Of a DNA stretch of 64,000 bases, positions 22,391 to 31,535 are shown piece by piece. A program made the position numbers and the translations under genes. The notes below the pieces were generated by a model, which saw only the letters and a list, made by a program, of their open reading frames with translations, had not been told where the DNA came from and searched no databases. Origin of the DNA: Heloderma charlesbogerti (Eukaryota > Chordata > Lepidosauria > Squamata > Helodermatidae); contig JANEZZ010001412.1 in the NCBI GenBank assembly GCA_026122225.1, positions 372,001 to 436,000 on the forward strand, in the 5' to 3' direction. Positions within the stretch are counted from its first letter, which is position 1. Each line of letters starts with the position of its first letter.

Positions 22391-22845
22391 GCCATATGCC
22401 AGTTTAGAACTAACGTCTCTGTCCTAAGTGCCTTGAGCAGAAAGAAGAGGAACAGGAATCAGTGGGATCTGGATGTAGTATGTCTTGGAATTGCAGCAGC
22501 TGTAGTTCTGTGTGTCTTTCTGTGGGGCCACCGGAAAGAGGGTGACTAAGGCAGTTCCCGCAACCCACTAATCCATTTCTCTTAAAAGAGCTCTGTGTGA
22601 GATTACTCTGGGAAAAGTGCCTTGTTGGCAGCAGCCAGACTGCCTGCCATGGCTTGCATAGTCGGGGCTTTGGAGATGGGAAGCCCTGCCAAATGCCGAC
22701 TTGTGCAGATGGAGTGCTGGTGACTGTCGTAGATCGCCATGGCTCGTCCACATCTGTTTTAGGGAGAGAGACCAGCAGCAAGACAGAAGAAGTGCCTACA
22801 AAGCCTGTTTTTTTTTCTCATCCACTCTTGAAAAACATAGTACAT

Positions 22846-22988
22846 AACCCACCTTTCCCCAACTGTGTGCCCTCCAGATGTGTTGAACTGCAATGCCCAG
22901 AATTCCCAGCCAATGGCCATGCTGGCCAGGAATTATGGGAGTTGTGTTCCAACACATCTGGAGGATTCCAGATTGAGGAAGGTTGGCA
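22846..22988. repeat. Foldback MITE, CAGCCTTCCCC family
   Basis: Left arm CACCTTTCCCCAACTGTGTG then CCCTCCAGATGTGTTG; right arm CAACACATCTGGAGGATTCC then GAGGAAGGTTGG. Centre AATGGCCATGCTGGCC. Confidence 0.75.
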
Positions 22989-23189
22989 GAACCCTGTAGG
23001 TTATCTTAGTTTGGATATCCTGAGCTTGTAAGTGAAACACCTGTTCTGTTGCGAAGAAGAAGAAAAAGCAGTAATGTTGAATTTTTTGTATCACATTTGA
23101 TTTGACTCAACAGTGATCTGACTCAAATATGTATTTCCCTTACTTCAACACAGCTTGTTATTGGCTGTGGAGGGAAAATGTTCATTTGA

Positions 23190-23320
23190 ACTAGGGATGG
23201 GGAACTCTCCAGATGCTGTTGGACTACAGCTCCTATCATCCTTCACCAACAGCTATGCTGGCTCAGACTGATGGGAGATGCAGCCCAACAATATCTGGAG
23301 GGCCACATGTTCCCCACCCC
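23190..23320. repeat. Foldback MITE, variant family
   Basis: CTAGGGATGGGGAACTCTCC is mirrored by TGGAGGGCCACATGTTCCCC, with GGACTACAGCTCC inside. Confidence 0.65.
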
Positions 23321-23364
23321 AAGTCTCCTTGCCCTTCAGCGTTGCAGTGCATTCTTACAGGATC

Positions 23365-23540
23365 TCACCATAACTAACAGTACAATCCTAAGCATGATCA
23401 TTAGGAAGCAAACCCCACTAAGTGCAATGGAACATCCTCCCTATCTAGTCTGCTTAGGATCAGTGTTAAAACTGCACTCCTGTGCATGTCTGCTTGGAAG
23501 CAAGTCCTTCGGTGTTCAGTGGGGCTGACACTGTAGCATG
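23365..23540. repeat. Short foldback MITEs, GCAATCCTA family
   Basis: AGTACAATCCTAAGCATGAT, TAGTCTGCTTAGGATCAG and AAACTGCACTCCTGTGCATG with CAAGTCCTTCGGTGTTCAGT suggest one and a half worn copies next to each other. Confidence 0.45.
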
Positions 23541-23649
23541 TGTATTTGCCAGATCCTTGATCATACGTTTCTAGTTCTCATAGATGGACCAGTTAGGTAG
23601 ACAAGAGAGGGAAGGAGTTTCTAACCCACTAAGATACCTGGCAGCATAT

Positions 23650-24330
23650 ATTTACCTATGCTGCTTTTGGCATACTAGGAATTCTCCTAGTGAGAATTCC
23701 CCTTCTCCAGCGGGAACTACTTTCTCTCTCATGCACTAGGTTTTGCTGCTACCAGGACCTTTAAGGTTTAGGTCCAACCCTTTTTCCAGTTCTCTATCTG
23801 CGAGGACACACAGACTTTACTTATAACCTTGTACTATCCCCTTTATACCCTCCCTTTACATAGCCAAGAGCAGAAGGTGTAGGATTTATAAACAAAGAAA
23901 GCTTTATTGATTACAGTAAGAAGTTGTTGAATAGCAAGCAGGTAACTCTTAGTGGCTTTATCAATATATGTTCTCTCATAACCATTCTCTAGATCACACT
24001 CTCTAACAATCACTTCACAGACCCCCGCTCTCTCTTAGTTCTCAGTCCTAAAATCCTAACCCTATCAAATCATATCCTTGTCTGTATCCTATCTGACTCC
24101 CACAGCACAGCCCACAGTTTACCTAGCACACTTCACCCCCCATCACTCAGCCAGTCATCTCACACATGCAGATCCACCATTCTTCGTGTCACTCATCCCG
24201 TTCTCATTCTAGAGACACTCAGTATAAACATAGACTTATAACAGGAATACATTATTATAACCACAGGTTCACTATTTACATACGTGTGATGTCACGCCAC
24301 CTCTGTTGCAAATTCTGTAGTGCTCCCTCT
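23650..24330 (-). repeat. Possible LTR-type retroelement fragment
   Basis: On the - strand the block carries TCAATAAAGCTTTCTTTG, a form usual at LTR polyadenylation sites, and downstream a TGGTAGCAGC motif (near 23750) of the kind used as a tRNA primer-binding site in some vertebrate LTR elements. No open reading frame, gag or pol remains. The LTR limits and TG/CA termini are not established. The block is unlike its neighbours in being free of MITEs. Confidence 0.3.
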
Positions 24331-24384
24331 TCGAGACCCTTTCCCCTTGTGTGTCATGCTCCCACATCTTGCCACCAGCTCTTG

Positions 24385-24462
24385 TATCTCTGGTGACCAT
24401 TGACCATGCTGGCTGGGGCTTATGGGAGTTGTAGTTCAAAACATCTGGAAGGCACCAGATTG
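24385..24462. repeat. Half copy of CAGCCTTCCCC foldback MITE
   Basis: GACCATGCTGGCTGGGGCTT then ATGGGAGTTGTAGTTCA and ACATCTGGAAGGCACCAG form the right arm only. Confidence 0.6.
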
Positions 24463-24789
24463 CATAATCCCGCTCTGTTTTTCCTTCACCCCCTCATGCT
24501 TTCTAAAATCCTGTGGACTTGCCTTCTTGTCTCTTCTAATTCCAGATAATAATTTTGACTCGATGATAGAGTTACATGGGAGACTGAAAAGGAGCAGAAA
24601 ATGCTTGCAAAATAATGAACTTGCTTCAGGAGTTCCCTCTTGTGGCCACATGTGCTTTTGCCTTTCTGGTAGTTTGAACACTGGTTAACATGATATTAAC
24701 TTCTTGAGAACCCATACATAGAATCAGAGAAACGGAATGGGCTGTTTAGGGCAACCCCTTGCCCAGTACAAGCATGAGAGTAGATCATT

Positions 24790-25320
24790 CTTCCCCAATG
24801 TGGTACCCTCTAGATGCTTGGATTTTGACTCCCATCATCCCCAGCTGGCATGGCTAATGGTCAGGAATGCTGGAAGTTGTGGTCCAAAACATCTGGCGCG
24901 CACCAAGCTGTGGGAGGCTGTGGTAGACATCAGAAGAGGGGTGGACAACCTGCAGCCTCCAAATGTTGCTGGCCTTCAACTCCTGTCAGCCCCAGCCACC
25001 ATGGCCAATGGTCAGGGATGATGGGAGTTGTAGTCCAGCAACATCTGAACCACCACAGGTCCCCTACCCCGTATTAGAGGTGCATATAAATACTATAATG
25101 GATGGAGGTCCTCCTCCTGTGGTGGGGTGGGGAGCGTGTGGCCCTCCTGAAGTGTCACTCTTCAGTTGGGATAACTTACAGCAGCCTTCCCCAACCTGGA
25201 GCTGTCCAGAAGTTTTGGACTATGACTCCCAGTGTTTGTAAGTATTGGCCATGCTGGCAGAGGCAGCTGGGAGTTGAAATCCAAAGCATCTGCAAGGCAG
25301 CAAGTGGGGGAAGTCTGTTG
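24790..25320. repeat. Three adjacent foldback MITEs
   Basis: Copies lie at about 24790-24912 (CTTCCCCAATGTGGTACC start), 24940-25075 (GGACAACCTGCAGCCTCC start, variant family) and 25179-25320 (CAGCCTTCCCCAACCTGG start). Each has mirrored halves around GGCCATGCTGG-like centres. Three copies in 530 bp is the densest cluster in the window. Confidence 0.65.
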
Positions 25321-25357
25321 CATGCATTTAATTGCATGAAGGGGCTCCATGGGAGCC

Positions 25358-25592
25358 AATATCATGTAGTAGTTGGAGTGTTGGTCTGGGACTCAGGAGA
25401 CCCAGGTTCTAGTCTCCATGCCGCCATGACACTCATTGGGTGAATTTGGGCTAGTCAATGACCCTCAGCCTAACCTATCTCACAGGGTTGATGTGAGGAA
25501 AAAATGGAGAGGAGGAGGACCATATAAGCTGCCTTGGGTTCCTTGAACAAGGGCAAAAAAGCTGGGATTTAAATGTATTAATAAATACGTAC
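25358..25592 (+). repeat. Sauria-type SINE
   Basis: AGTAGTTGGAGTGTTGGTCT then GACTCAGGAGACCCAGGTTC TAG gives the tRNA-like head; CTAACCTATCTCACAGGG and GCTGCCTTGGGTTCCTTG the body; GGGATTTAAATGTATTAATA the tail. Confidence 0.8.
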
Positions 25593-25663
25593 ATACTATT
25601 TATCCCGGGGGGCAGTGAGACTGCATCACTGCCCCTGCCACCAGCCCATGGAGCCTGGAGCAA

Positions 25664-25827
25664 AGGGCTGGATGCGCCTGATCTCCCCTGATCTCGGAAG
25701 CTAAGCAGGGTCAGCCCGGGTCGGTACTTGGATGGGAGACCGCCTGGGAATCAGGCTTCCTGCACTGAGCAGGGGGTTGGACCCGATGGTCTCGTAGGCC
25801 CCTCCCAACGCTATGATTCTATGATGT
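25664..25827 (+). repeat. 5S-rRNA-derived SINE with CR1-like tail
   Basis: The head (25664-25751) has CTGATCTCGGAAGCTAAGCA, GGTCGGTACTTGGATGGGAG and ACCGCCTGGGAATC, closer to 5S rRNA than the copy at 3271. The tail (25752-25827) has GAGCAGGGGGTTGGACCCGA and TATGATTCTATGATG, a CR1 terminus. Both copies join head and tail at the same point (GGAATC|AGGCTTCCTGCA), so they belong to one family. Confidence 0.82.
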
Positions 25828-26599
25828 CTGCTTAGGTCAAGCCTGTGTGTGTCGACCTCTGTGCATGTAGGCTTCCATATGAGCTGGTACCCTGCATGAT
25901 CAGGTTTCCAGCATGCATAGAGGTCTCCGCGTGTGGGCTTCACCTATGGAGATATCTATGCTCAATGCATGAATGTTGGAGGCATTTAGTTATATTTGAC
26001 TAAGTGTCCATTGTTTAAGTGTGTATTGTGGTCTGCCTGGTTGGCCTGAGATTCTCATGTGGATTTAAAAGTGTGTGTTCTTTTTGTCTTCTGGGTTGGG
26101 AGTCTGGAGAAATTTGGGGGTGGAGTGAGGTTGGTAATGCATTTCATCCATTGTTTAATCATGCATTGCGGTCTGCCTGGTTGGCCCATGGCGACCCCCA
26201 TGGCTCTGCCTCTGCCACTGGCCTGTCCTCTGCCTTCCACCCCAGCCACCACTGGTTGTAGTAATACAAAATTGAAACCATTGAATAAAACAACATTACT
26301 TAAAATCTTCCTTCAGACACATGTCATATAAACAATTAAATAAACATGATTATGCCTCCTTTGTTGTCACTAATTCACTCCAGTGGAATTATAACATCTC
26401 CGACTTTCTCTGGAGCTCGTTACAGGGCAAATAATCTTAAAAGCCACTGAAAGGGCCATCAGCTGTAGTACCTTCCTGGACTGGTGTTGTGAATTGGAAG
26501 TTGTGGGCATAGTGATATGGTGGTTCCACTTCATCTGTATAGGCACCTTTGGGAATGATTGTTTGAACCCCTGACACTTGGGTTATGGGCTGCTCCGGG
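25828..26599 (+). other. Intronic, little recognised
   Basis: Two similar 39 bp segments at 26008-26046 and 26148-26186 share CCATTGTTTAA and GGTCTGCCTGGTTGGCC. The rest is unassigned. Confidence 0.4.
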
Positions 26600-26715
26600 G
26601 TTCCATCTCATTCCCCATGCTATTTCACATCAATATGAAGCCTTTGGGAAAGTCTAACTTAAATCCCCCTTCATTTCCATGGGTCTACTCTAAGCAGGAC
26701 TAACATTAGGTACTA
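26600..26715 (+). repeat. L2-like RT scrap joined to a foldback half
   Basis: GGGGTTCCATCTCATTCCCC and ATGCTATTTCACATCAATAT correspond to the reverse-transcriptase block GVPQGS..SPMLFNIY. From 26647 the sequence changes to the AGAGTAGACC foldback family (GGGTCTACTCTAAGCAGGAC). Confidence 0.5.
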
Positions 26716-26864
26716 CCCCAGGAAATTATAGGTTGGTTAGCTACGACAAGATAAGTTGACGTCTGTCATCTTAGATGGTTTTGAATTTAGCCTTATCCAT
26801 GAATTGGTCTGTCAGTTGGTAGTAAGCATATAGCCATCATGACATTTCCAAGACCAGAGGCCTA

Positions 26865-27025
26865 TGCCCCTGAATACCAGTTGCCAGTGGGACACCAGCA
26901 AACAGCAGGAGAAGGCTATTGCCATCCTGTCCTGCTCTGAGGCTTCCCATAGGCATCTGGTTGGCCACTGTGGGAAATAGGATACTGGATTAGATAGGCC
27001 TTTGATCAGATCCAGCAGGGCTGCT
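26865..27025 (+). repeat. L3/CR1-like LINE 3' fragment
   Basis: CAGTTGCCAGTGGGACACCA, CATCTGGTTGGCCACTGTG and TCAGATCCAGCAGGGCTGC match the 3' region of the family at 37207-37524 and 60660-61045. Confidence 0.6.
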
Positions 27026-27109
27026 GTGTGCAGTTCTAATAAGACAGAGGTGCTATAGATAGATGGTTCCATAGTCTGGGAAGGGGCGATCCAACCTCTT
27101 TGGAACAAG

Positions 27110-27912
27110 ATTGTCCTTCTGAAAGATCAGGTGAGGACCTTGGAAGTACTTGTTGATTCAACTTTGTCACTTGAGGCTCACAGAGTGATTTCTATCAGCT
27201 TAGGTTGGAGCCCATCAGCTGCAGCCTCTCCTGGACAGGGATAGACAGGCAATGGCAATTCATGCTGTGGTAACATTCTTGGTAGGCTACTGTAACACAC
27301 CGTGCATGGGGCTGCCCTTTAAGACTGCAGTTAGTTCAAAATGCAGCAGGTAGGATTTTGACTGGGACAGTTCACTGGGAACATAACTTGTTGGTTTTGA
27401 GACATGCTTGTAGGATACCAGTTTACTTCTGAGCCCAGTTCAAGGTGCTGGATTGGTACTGGTGCAGGCACCTTAAGGACTGTGTCCTCCCATATCAACT
27501 GCCAAAACCTTTAAGATCTTCTACTAAGACTCCTCTCAGCGTGACACCACCACTGGCGATCAAGCAGGTGACAACAACAGATACGGCTTTCTCATTTGTG
27601 GTGTTCCGCTAATGGAACTTCCTCCTCAAGAATGTTCAACTGACACCCACTGTGTTATCTTTTAGATGGCAGGTAAAGACATTTCTATTCTCTCAGGCAT
27701 TTGAAAGGTTTGTATGTTAAATGTTGGAAACATGCTTATTTTAAACACTGGAAAAGAAGTCTTCACTTTGCTGTTGTAATTGGTCATTCTATTATTTATG
27801 GATTTTCATTTTTTTATTACGTCTTGGTTTGTGTGTGTCCTAATTTGCATTTCAAGCCCCCCTAAGGTAAATATTCTGATGCCCTTCATATAAAGGCCCT
27901 TAAATAAATAAA
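27110..27912 (+). repeat. L2-like LINE, RT C-terminus and 3' end
   Basis: The region around GGGCTGCCCTTTAAGACTGC and GTTCAAAATGCAGCAG corresponds to the conserved GLPLKxVxKLQLVQNxAARL block of the family. The 3' end reads AAGGCCCTTAAATAAATAAA. It is broken by stops throughout and transcriptionally co-linear with gene 2. Confidence 0.6.
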
Positions 27913-28249
27913 ATGGTTATTATAGATGGCCTGAGAAACATTCCTTACCACGCTAGACTTCCTTTTTCAACACTATCTTCAACAGGCTATTTTAAATAAA
28001 AGCCAAGAGTTTCATGACTAAGGTAGTCTGAGCCAAAAACAGGTCATTTACTGGAGAGCAGGAGGGTTGTCATTTTTATATACTTGGCTGTGTAAATTAA
28101 AGCCAGGTTGTGGGGTCAGAGAGGATATGCTAGAACCCCTCTCTCCCCACGCCGATCAGAACACATCAATGCATTTAAATCAGTAAATATATTTATGGAA
28201 AATAACCAGAACAAATAGTCATTTGATAAAAACAAATGGTTCTGTTTAC

Positions 28250-28380
28250 CCCAATCCAACCTTCCCCTCGTGCCCTCCAGACGTAATGGATGACAACTCA
28301 CAGCATTCCTGACCATTCGTCATGCTTTATGGGGCTTGTAATCTGACAGTTGTGGATTGCACCAGGTTGGAGAAGGATGG
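28250..28380. repeat. Foldback MITE, CAGCCTTCCCC family
   Basis: CAACCTTCCCCTCGTGCCCT is mirrored by TGCACCAGGTTGGAGAAGG, with a diverged centre. Confidence 0.6.
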
Positions 28381-28547
28381 GCTATGAAACAAAATGGGAG
28401 CATCATCACGCTGTTCCAGCGACCCCTGATATAGAGCGCAAACTATATTAAATCTCTAGTCACAGTGCAGGGTAGCATTATGTGCACTTTGGTCCCATTG
28501 GAATCGATAACTACACACTGGAGCAGGTGGCTTAATAGGTTCTTTTA

Positions 28548-28662
28548 GGGAGTAATCGCATGCATGGTTAGACAGAAAAAACTTCTACAATTCCCAGCAT
28601 TCCCCAGCCAGCCATGGAACTGTAGGGCTTTCTTCTGCTTAACCATGGATAGGATTGCACCC
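28548..28662. repeat. Harbinger-type MITE, TTTAGACAGAAAAAA family
   Basis: Inverted termini GGGAGTAATCGCATGCATG and ATGGATAGGATTGCACCC, with GACAGAAAAAACTTCTACAA and TGTAGGGCTTTCTTCTG inside. It is bounded by TTA (28545-28547) and TAA (28663-28665). It ends only 61 bp before exon 3 of gene 2. Confidence 0.75.
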
Positions 28663-28723
28663 TAAATGTGTGAGCTTTTACATAACTATGATCTTTTGTA
28701 TGATGAATTTATTTTATTGCTAG

Positions 28724-29086
28724 GTCAGAACCTGGTTCCAGAATCGCAGGATGAAATGGAAGCGAGAGCTGCAAGGCCATCGCCGACACTACTGGGCTTC
28801 CCCCCACTTCTCTCTTTTATACAGTCAAGGGATCTCTTCCAGCCTGCCCAATGGGGTTGGCATCTACCCTGCTCTTCTGCCTCAACCAAGTACTCTGCTG
28901 GCCTTCCAAGCCAGTTCTCCCTGTCCCTTTTATCAGCCCTTCCCAGATCCTTCCTATCCACTCCCAACTTTTGAACTGCCTTATTACAGTCTGCCCCAAT
29001 TCTCAGCATCTCCAGTTGCATATGGTGATGTGGACGATCAGCAGTCTGTTCAAACTCCTACTTTAGAAGATGAAAACATATTATAG
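28724..29086 (+). CDS. Vent-like homeobox gene 2, last exon
   Basis: The exon starts VRTWFQNRRMKWKRELQ, the recognition helix with T47, W48, F49, N51 and R53 intact, so DNA binding should be preserved. Gene 1 has L at position 56 where this has W. The following roughly 100 residues are rich in Pro, Ser, Tyr and Phe (FYQPFPDPSYPLPTFELPYY), and the protein ends in an acidic stretch before TAG at 29084-29086. It has 120 codons before the stop. Gene 1's tail is similarly proline and aromatic-rich but not alignable in detail by eye. Vent family membership rests on T47, the 44/45 intron and neighbour gene 1; the exact orthologue (Vent1-, Vent2- or Vex-like) is not settled. Confidence 0.85.
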   Translation, partial: VRTWFQNRRMKWKRELQGHRRHYWASPHFSLLYSQGISSSLPNGVGIYPALLPQPSTLLAFQASSPCPFYQPFPDPSYPLPTFELPYYSLPQFSASPVAYGDVDDQQSVQTPTLEDENIL

Positions 29087-29132
29087 CATTGTGTTCAAAA
29101 AGGAGTTGATTGTGTGGTCTAGACTGGTAAAT

Positions 29133-29204
29133 ATGGTGTGTGTGTGCGTGTGTGTGTGTGTGTGCGCACATGCATGTGTGCGCGCACACACACACACACA
29201 CTCA
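29133..29204. repeat. (TG)n/(CA)n inverted microsatellite in the 3' UTR of gene 2
   Basis: A TG tract (29133-29163) passes through GCGCACATGCATGTGTGCGC into a CA tract (to about 29202). The halves are complementary, so the transcript could fold into a long hairpin between the stop codon and the poly(A) signal. The centre is Z-DNA-prone alternating sequence. Confidence 0.85.
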
Positions 29205-29213
29205 CGCTAACTG

Positions 29214-29219
29214 AATAAA
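29214..29219 (+). terminator. Poly(A) signal of gene 2
   Basis: AATAAA lies 128 bp after the stop, followed by an ATTAAA variant at 29225-29230. Confidence 0.65.
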
Positions 29220-29330
29220 TTTTCATTAAAGCTATTTTAAATATAAATGCTTTTGGCTGTGATTTATCCAAAGGCTACTGTTGTAATCTATAGCTTTAAT
29301 TTAGTTTTGTAGTAATGTAGTAGTAATTTA

Positions 29331-29437
29331 GGGCACAATCCTATGCATGTTTAGACCCAAAAAAAGTTCCATGCTTGCTGGGGAATTCTGGGAGTTCTAG
29401 GATTTTTTTTGGTCTAAACATGCATAGGATTGTGCCC
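29331..29437. repeat. Harbinger-type MITE, TTTAGACAGAAAAAA family
   Basis: The 27 bp termini are perfect inverse copies, starting GGGCACAATCCTATGCATG. TTA is present on both sides (29328-29330, 29438-29440). It is the most symmetric copy in the window. Confidence 0.85.
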
Positions 29438-29451
29438 TTAATGTAGTAATG

Positions 29452-29740
29452 AGGTTGGTGGCTCTCACGGTTCTAGTAAAAATAAAGTAGATCCCACAAG
29501 CCTGAAGTCTGCCCAACCCTGATGCATTTGTTGCCACTTTAATCAGTGGACTAGAAAATCTTTAACATCACCTTGAGCCCATTCTTTGGCAGAAAGGTGG
29601 CACAGAAATAAAATAATATAACAATTAACAACAACACTTTAGACTCCATGATCATTTAGTTCAGTCCATCTGGCTCCAGGCTAGTAAGGAGCAGATGTCT
29701 CATGGGGACAGCTGCAGAAACAACTCAAAAATGTCTTACA
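29452..29740. repeat. Retroposed repeat with 14 bp target duplication
   Basis: The segment between two perfect copies of TTAATGTAGTAATG (29438-29451 and 29741-29754) is about 289 bp and contains GAGCCCATTCTTTGGCAG and AACAATTAACAACAACACTT. A long exact duplication is typical of LINE-driven retroposition. An inverted, highly similar copy lies at 32747-33032. The family is unknown to me; parts resemble LINE 3' ends. Confidence 0.75.
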
Positions 29741-29754
29741 TTAATGTAGTAATG

Positions 29755-30389
29755 TAGTTTCTTGGCCACCCACCAAAGTACCGTGTCCCTCCCACTTTTT
29801 AAAAATTAATGTATTTTCTTACTGGCAGCTGGGATTGCCTCAAAGTAAAGGGAGGGGCTCCAGCTGCTGGTGTGAGTGTGTGTGTGTGTGTGTAAGAGAG
29901 AAGGGGCGGGGTCAGGCATGAGAAAGAAAAAGAGATGGGAATTAATTGGCTGGCAGAGTGCGGGGCAAGGGAGAGAATGAGAGTATCTTCTGTGAAATAG
30001 GTTTCTGTTGGTGCTTAAAACTCTGGGTTCAAAGGAATTGATTAGCGTGTTGGGTCTCAGACCCCACCTCTTCCTTGCATTCAATCTTTTGGGCAGGTTA
30101 TGTCTCTGTTGTGACTGGTGACGCCACCCATGGCAGCTATTTTGTGCTGGTGCCATGGACAGTTTCTAAAATGGCCAAATGTGCCCATGGCCCCCCAAAG
30201 GTTGCCTTTCCCTGAACTAGAAAGTCGTGCAACAAAAGGCAGGCAGCGATGTTACTTCAACATATTGCTCAGGCTATTTCTCTATGCCACCCTATTCTCC
30301 TTTGCCCCCTTTTCTCTGTGCTGCTCCATTTCTTTCTCTGTCTGAGTCCTGCCCAGGCCAAACAATCCTAACCATATACAAAATTGGGG
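29755..30389. other. Intergenic, no gene recognised
   Basis: A (GT)n run is at 29872-29893. No coding sequence is supported. Confidence 0.45.
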
Positions 30390-30610
30390 CAGAAAATTGT
30401 AACTATATACTTACTGATGGGACCTGAGCTGGAGGTAACTGACCAACAAAGGGATCTTGGGGTTGTCCTGAATAGCTCAATGAAAATGTCACCTTAACCT
30501 TGTAAAGGATGGTGCCTGTTGCACTGCAAATTCCAAAGCTGGGGTGCCACAACAGAAAAGGTCCTTCTACAGTTGCCATGAGATATACCCATGCAGGTGA
30601 CAGAACAACC
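30390..30610 (+). repeat. L3-like fragment next to LINE-like sequence
   Basis: GACCTGAGCTGGAGGTAACT, then GACCAACAAAGGGATCTTGG and AGCTCAATGAAAATGTC match the family segment at 34405-34475 (GSELxVTDxxRDLGVV). The remainder (GGGGTGCCACAACAGAAAAG) looks like an L2-like - strand scrap. Confidence 0.5.
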
Positions 30611-30914
30611 AGGAGGCCCTGATCTGCAGATTTCAGTGAACAGGTATGTTGATATCCCACCATTTCACCCCAGTCTTTGATGACAGTAAAATACCAATTT
30701 TCTTCAAAAGGGAAACACATCCAAGTGTTACCTGTCAATGTTTCTTTTTGGGCTACTTCCTCCAGTATCGATGAGCTTTGAGTGTGTTACTGTTTCCCAA
30801 GCACTGTGTGTCATTTCTTTATTTCTAAGACGTTATTGTCCCTCCAATTGACTTGCTCATACAGCACATTATGTACCTGCCCCCCGCCCCAAACTAAGGT
30901 AAAAATACTAGAAC

Positions 30915-31030
30915 TGTCTTCCCCAACCTGGTGCCCTCCATATGTTTTGGACTACAACTCTCAGCTTTCCTGACCATTGGCCATGCTGGCTGGATGTAAA
31001 ACATCTGGAGGGCACCAAGCTGGGGAAAGC
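30915..31030. repeat. Foldback MITE, CAGCCTTCCCC family
   Basis: GTCTTCCCCAACCTGGTGCC and CATCTGGAGGGCACCAAGCT then GGGGAAAGC are mirrored halves with a shortened centre. Confidence 0.7.
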
Positions 31031-31366
31031 TTTTCTAGACTTTGGAAGAACTTGGTTCCAATTGCAGTCTTTGAATGAAACTCTGGTGTTGTCATTAAAA
31101 TAGGACAATTTGAGGTGTCCAGACTACCACAAACTACCACCACTTACTCAAGACTTAACTGGTTCCTAACCATGCAGTATGAATTTGGGGTATTTATACT
31201 CTTTGTACTTCCTAGTAAAGTTGCATTAACCTGCAGAACTGGAAAATAATTTGTAGGTTACTATCTTAGTGTACCACTGAAGGAAAGTTACTGTACTTCT
31301 GCATGTTGTTGATATAAAGAAGGAAAACTGAGTCAGCACTATCTAATAGCATCCCAAACACTTAGC

Positions 31367-31535
31367 TCACATGTCTGCTCACAAGTAGGATAAGCCTTTG
31401 CATGTCTACTCATAAGTAGGACTGAATCACTGCAGCACTTTCAAATAGCATAAAAGTACCAAGCCTTTGCATGTCTATTCACAAGTAAGCAGGACAAGAC
31501 TCTGCGAATCTACTCACAAGTAAGCAGGACAGAAT
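31367..31535. repeat. Imperfect tandem repeat, TGCATGTCTACTCACAAGTAAG unit
   Basis: Four related units (CATGTCTGCTCACAAGTAGG, CATGTCTACTCATAAGTAGG, CATGTCTATTCACAAGTAAG, GAATCTACTCACAAGTAAG) occur at irregular spacing, with AAGCCTTTGCATGTCTA shared by two. Confidence 0.65.

Larger units (their letters stand above)
20963..28723 (+). other. Intron 2 of gene 2, repeat-packed
   Basis: A 7761 bp intron, against 1358 bp in gene 1. GT is at 20963 and TAG at 28721-28723 after the tract TTTATTTTATTGC. The extra length is largely SINEs, MITEs, an LTR-like block and L2/L3-like LINE pieces listed separately. Confidence 0.75.
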
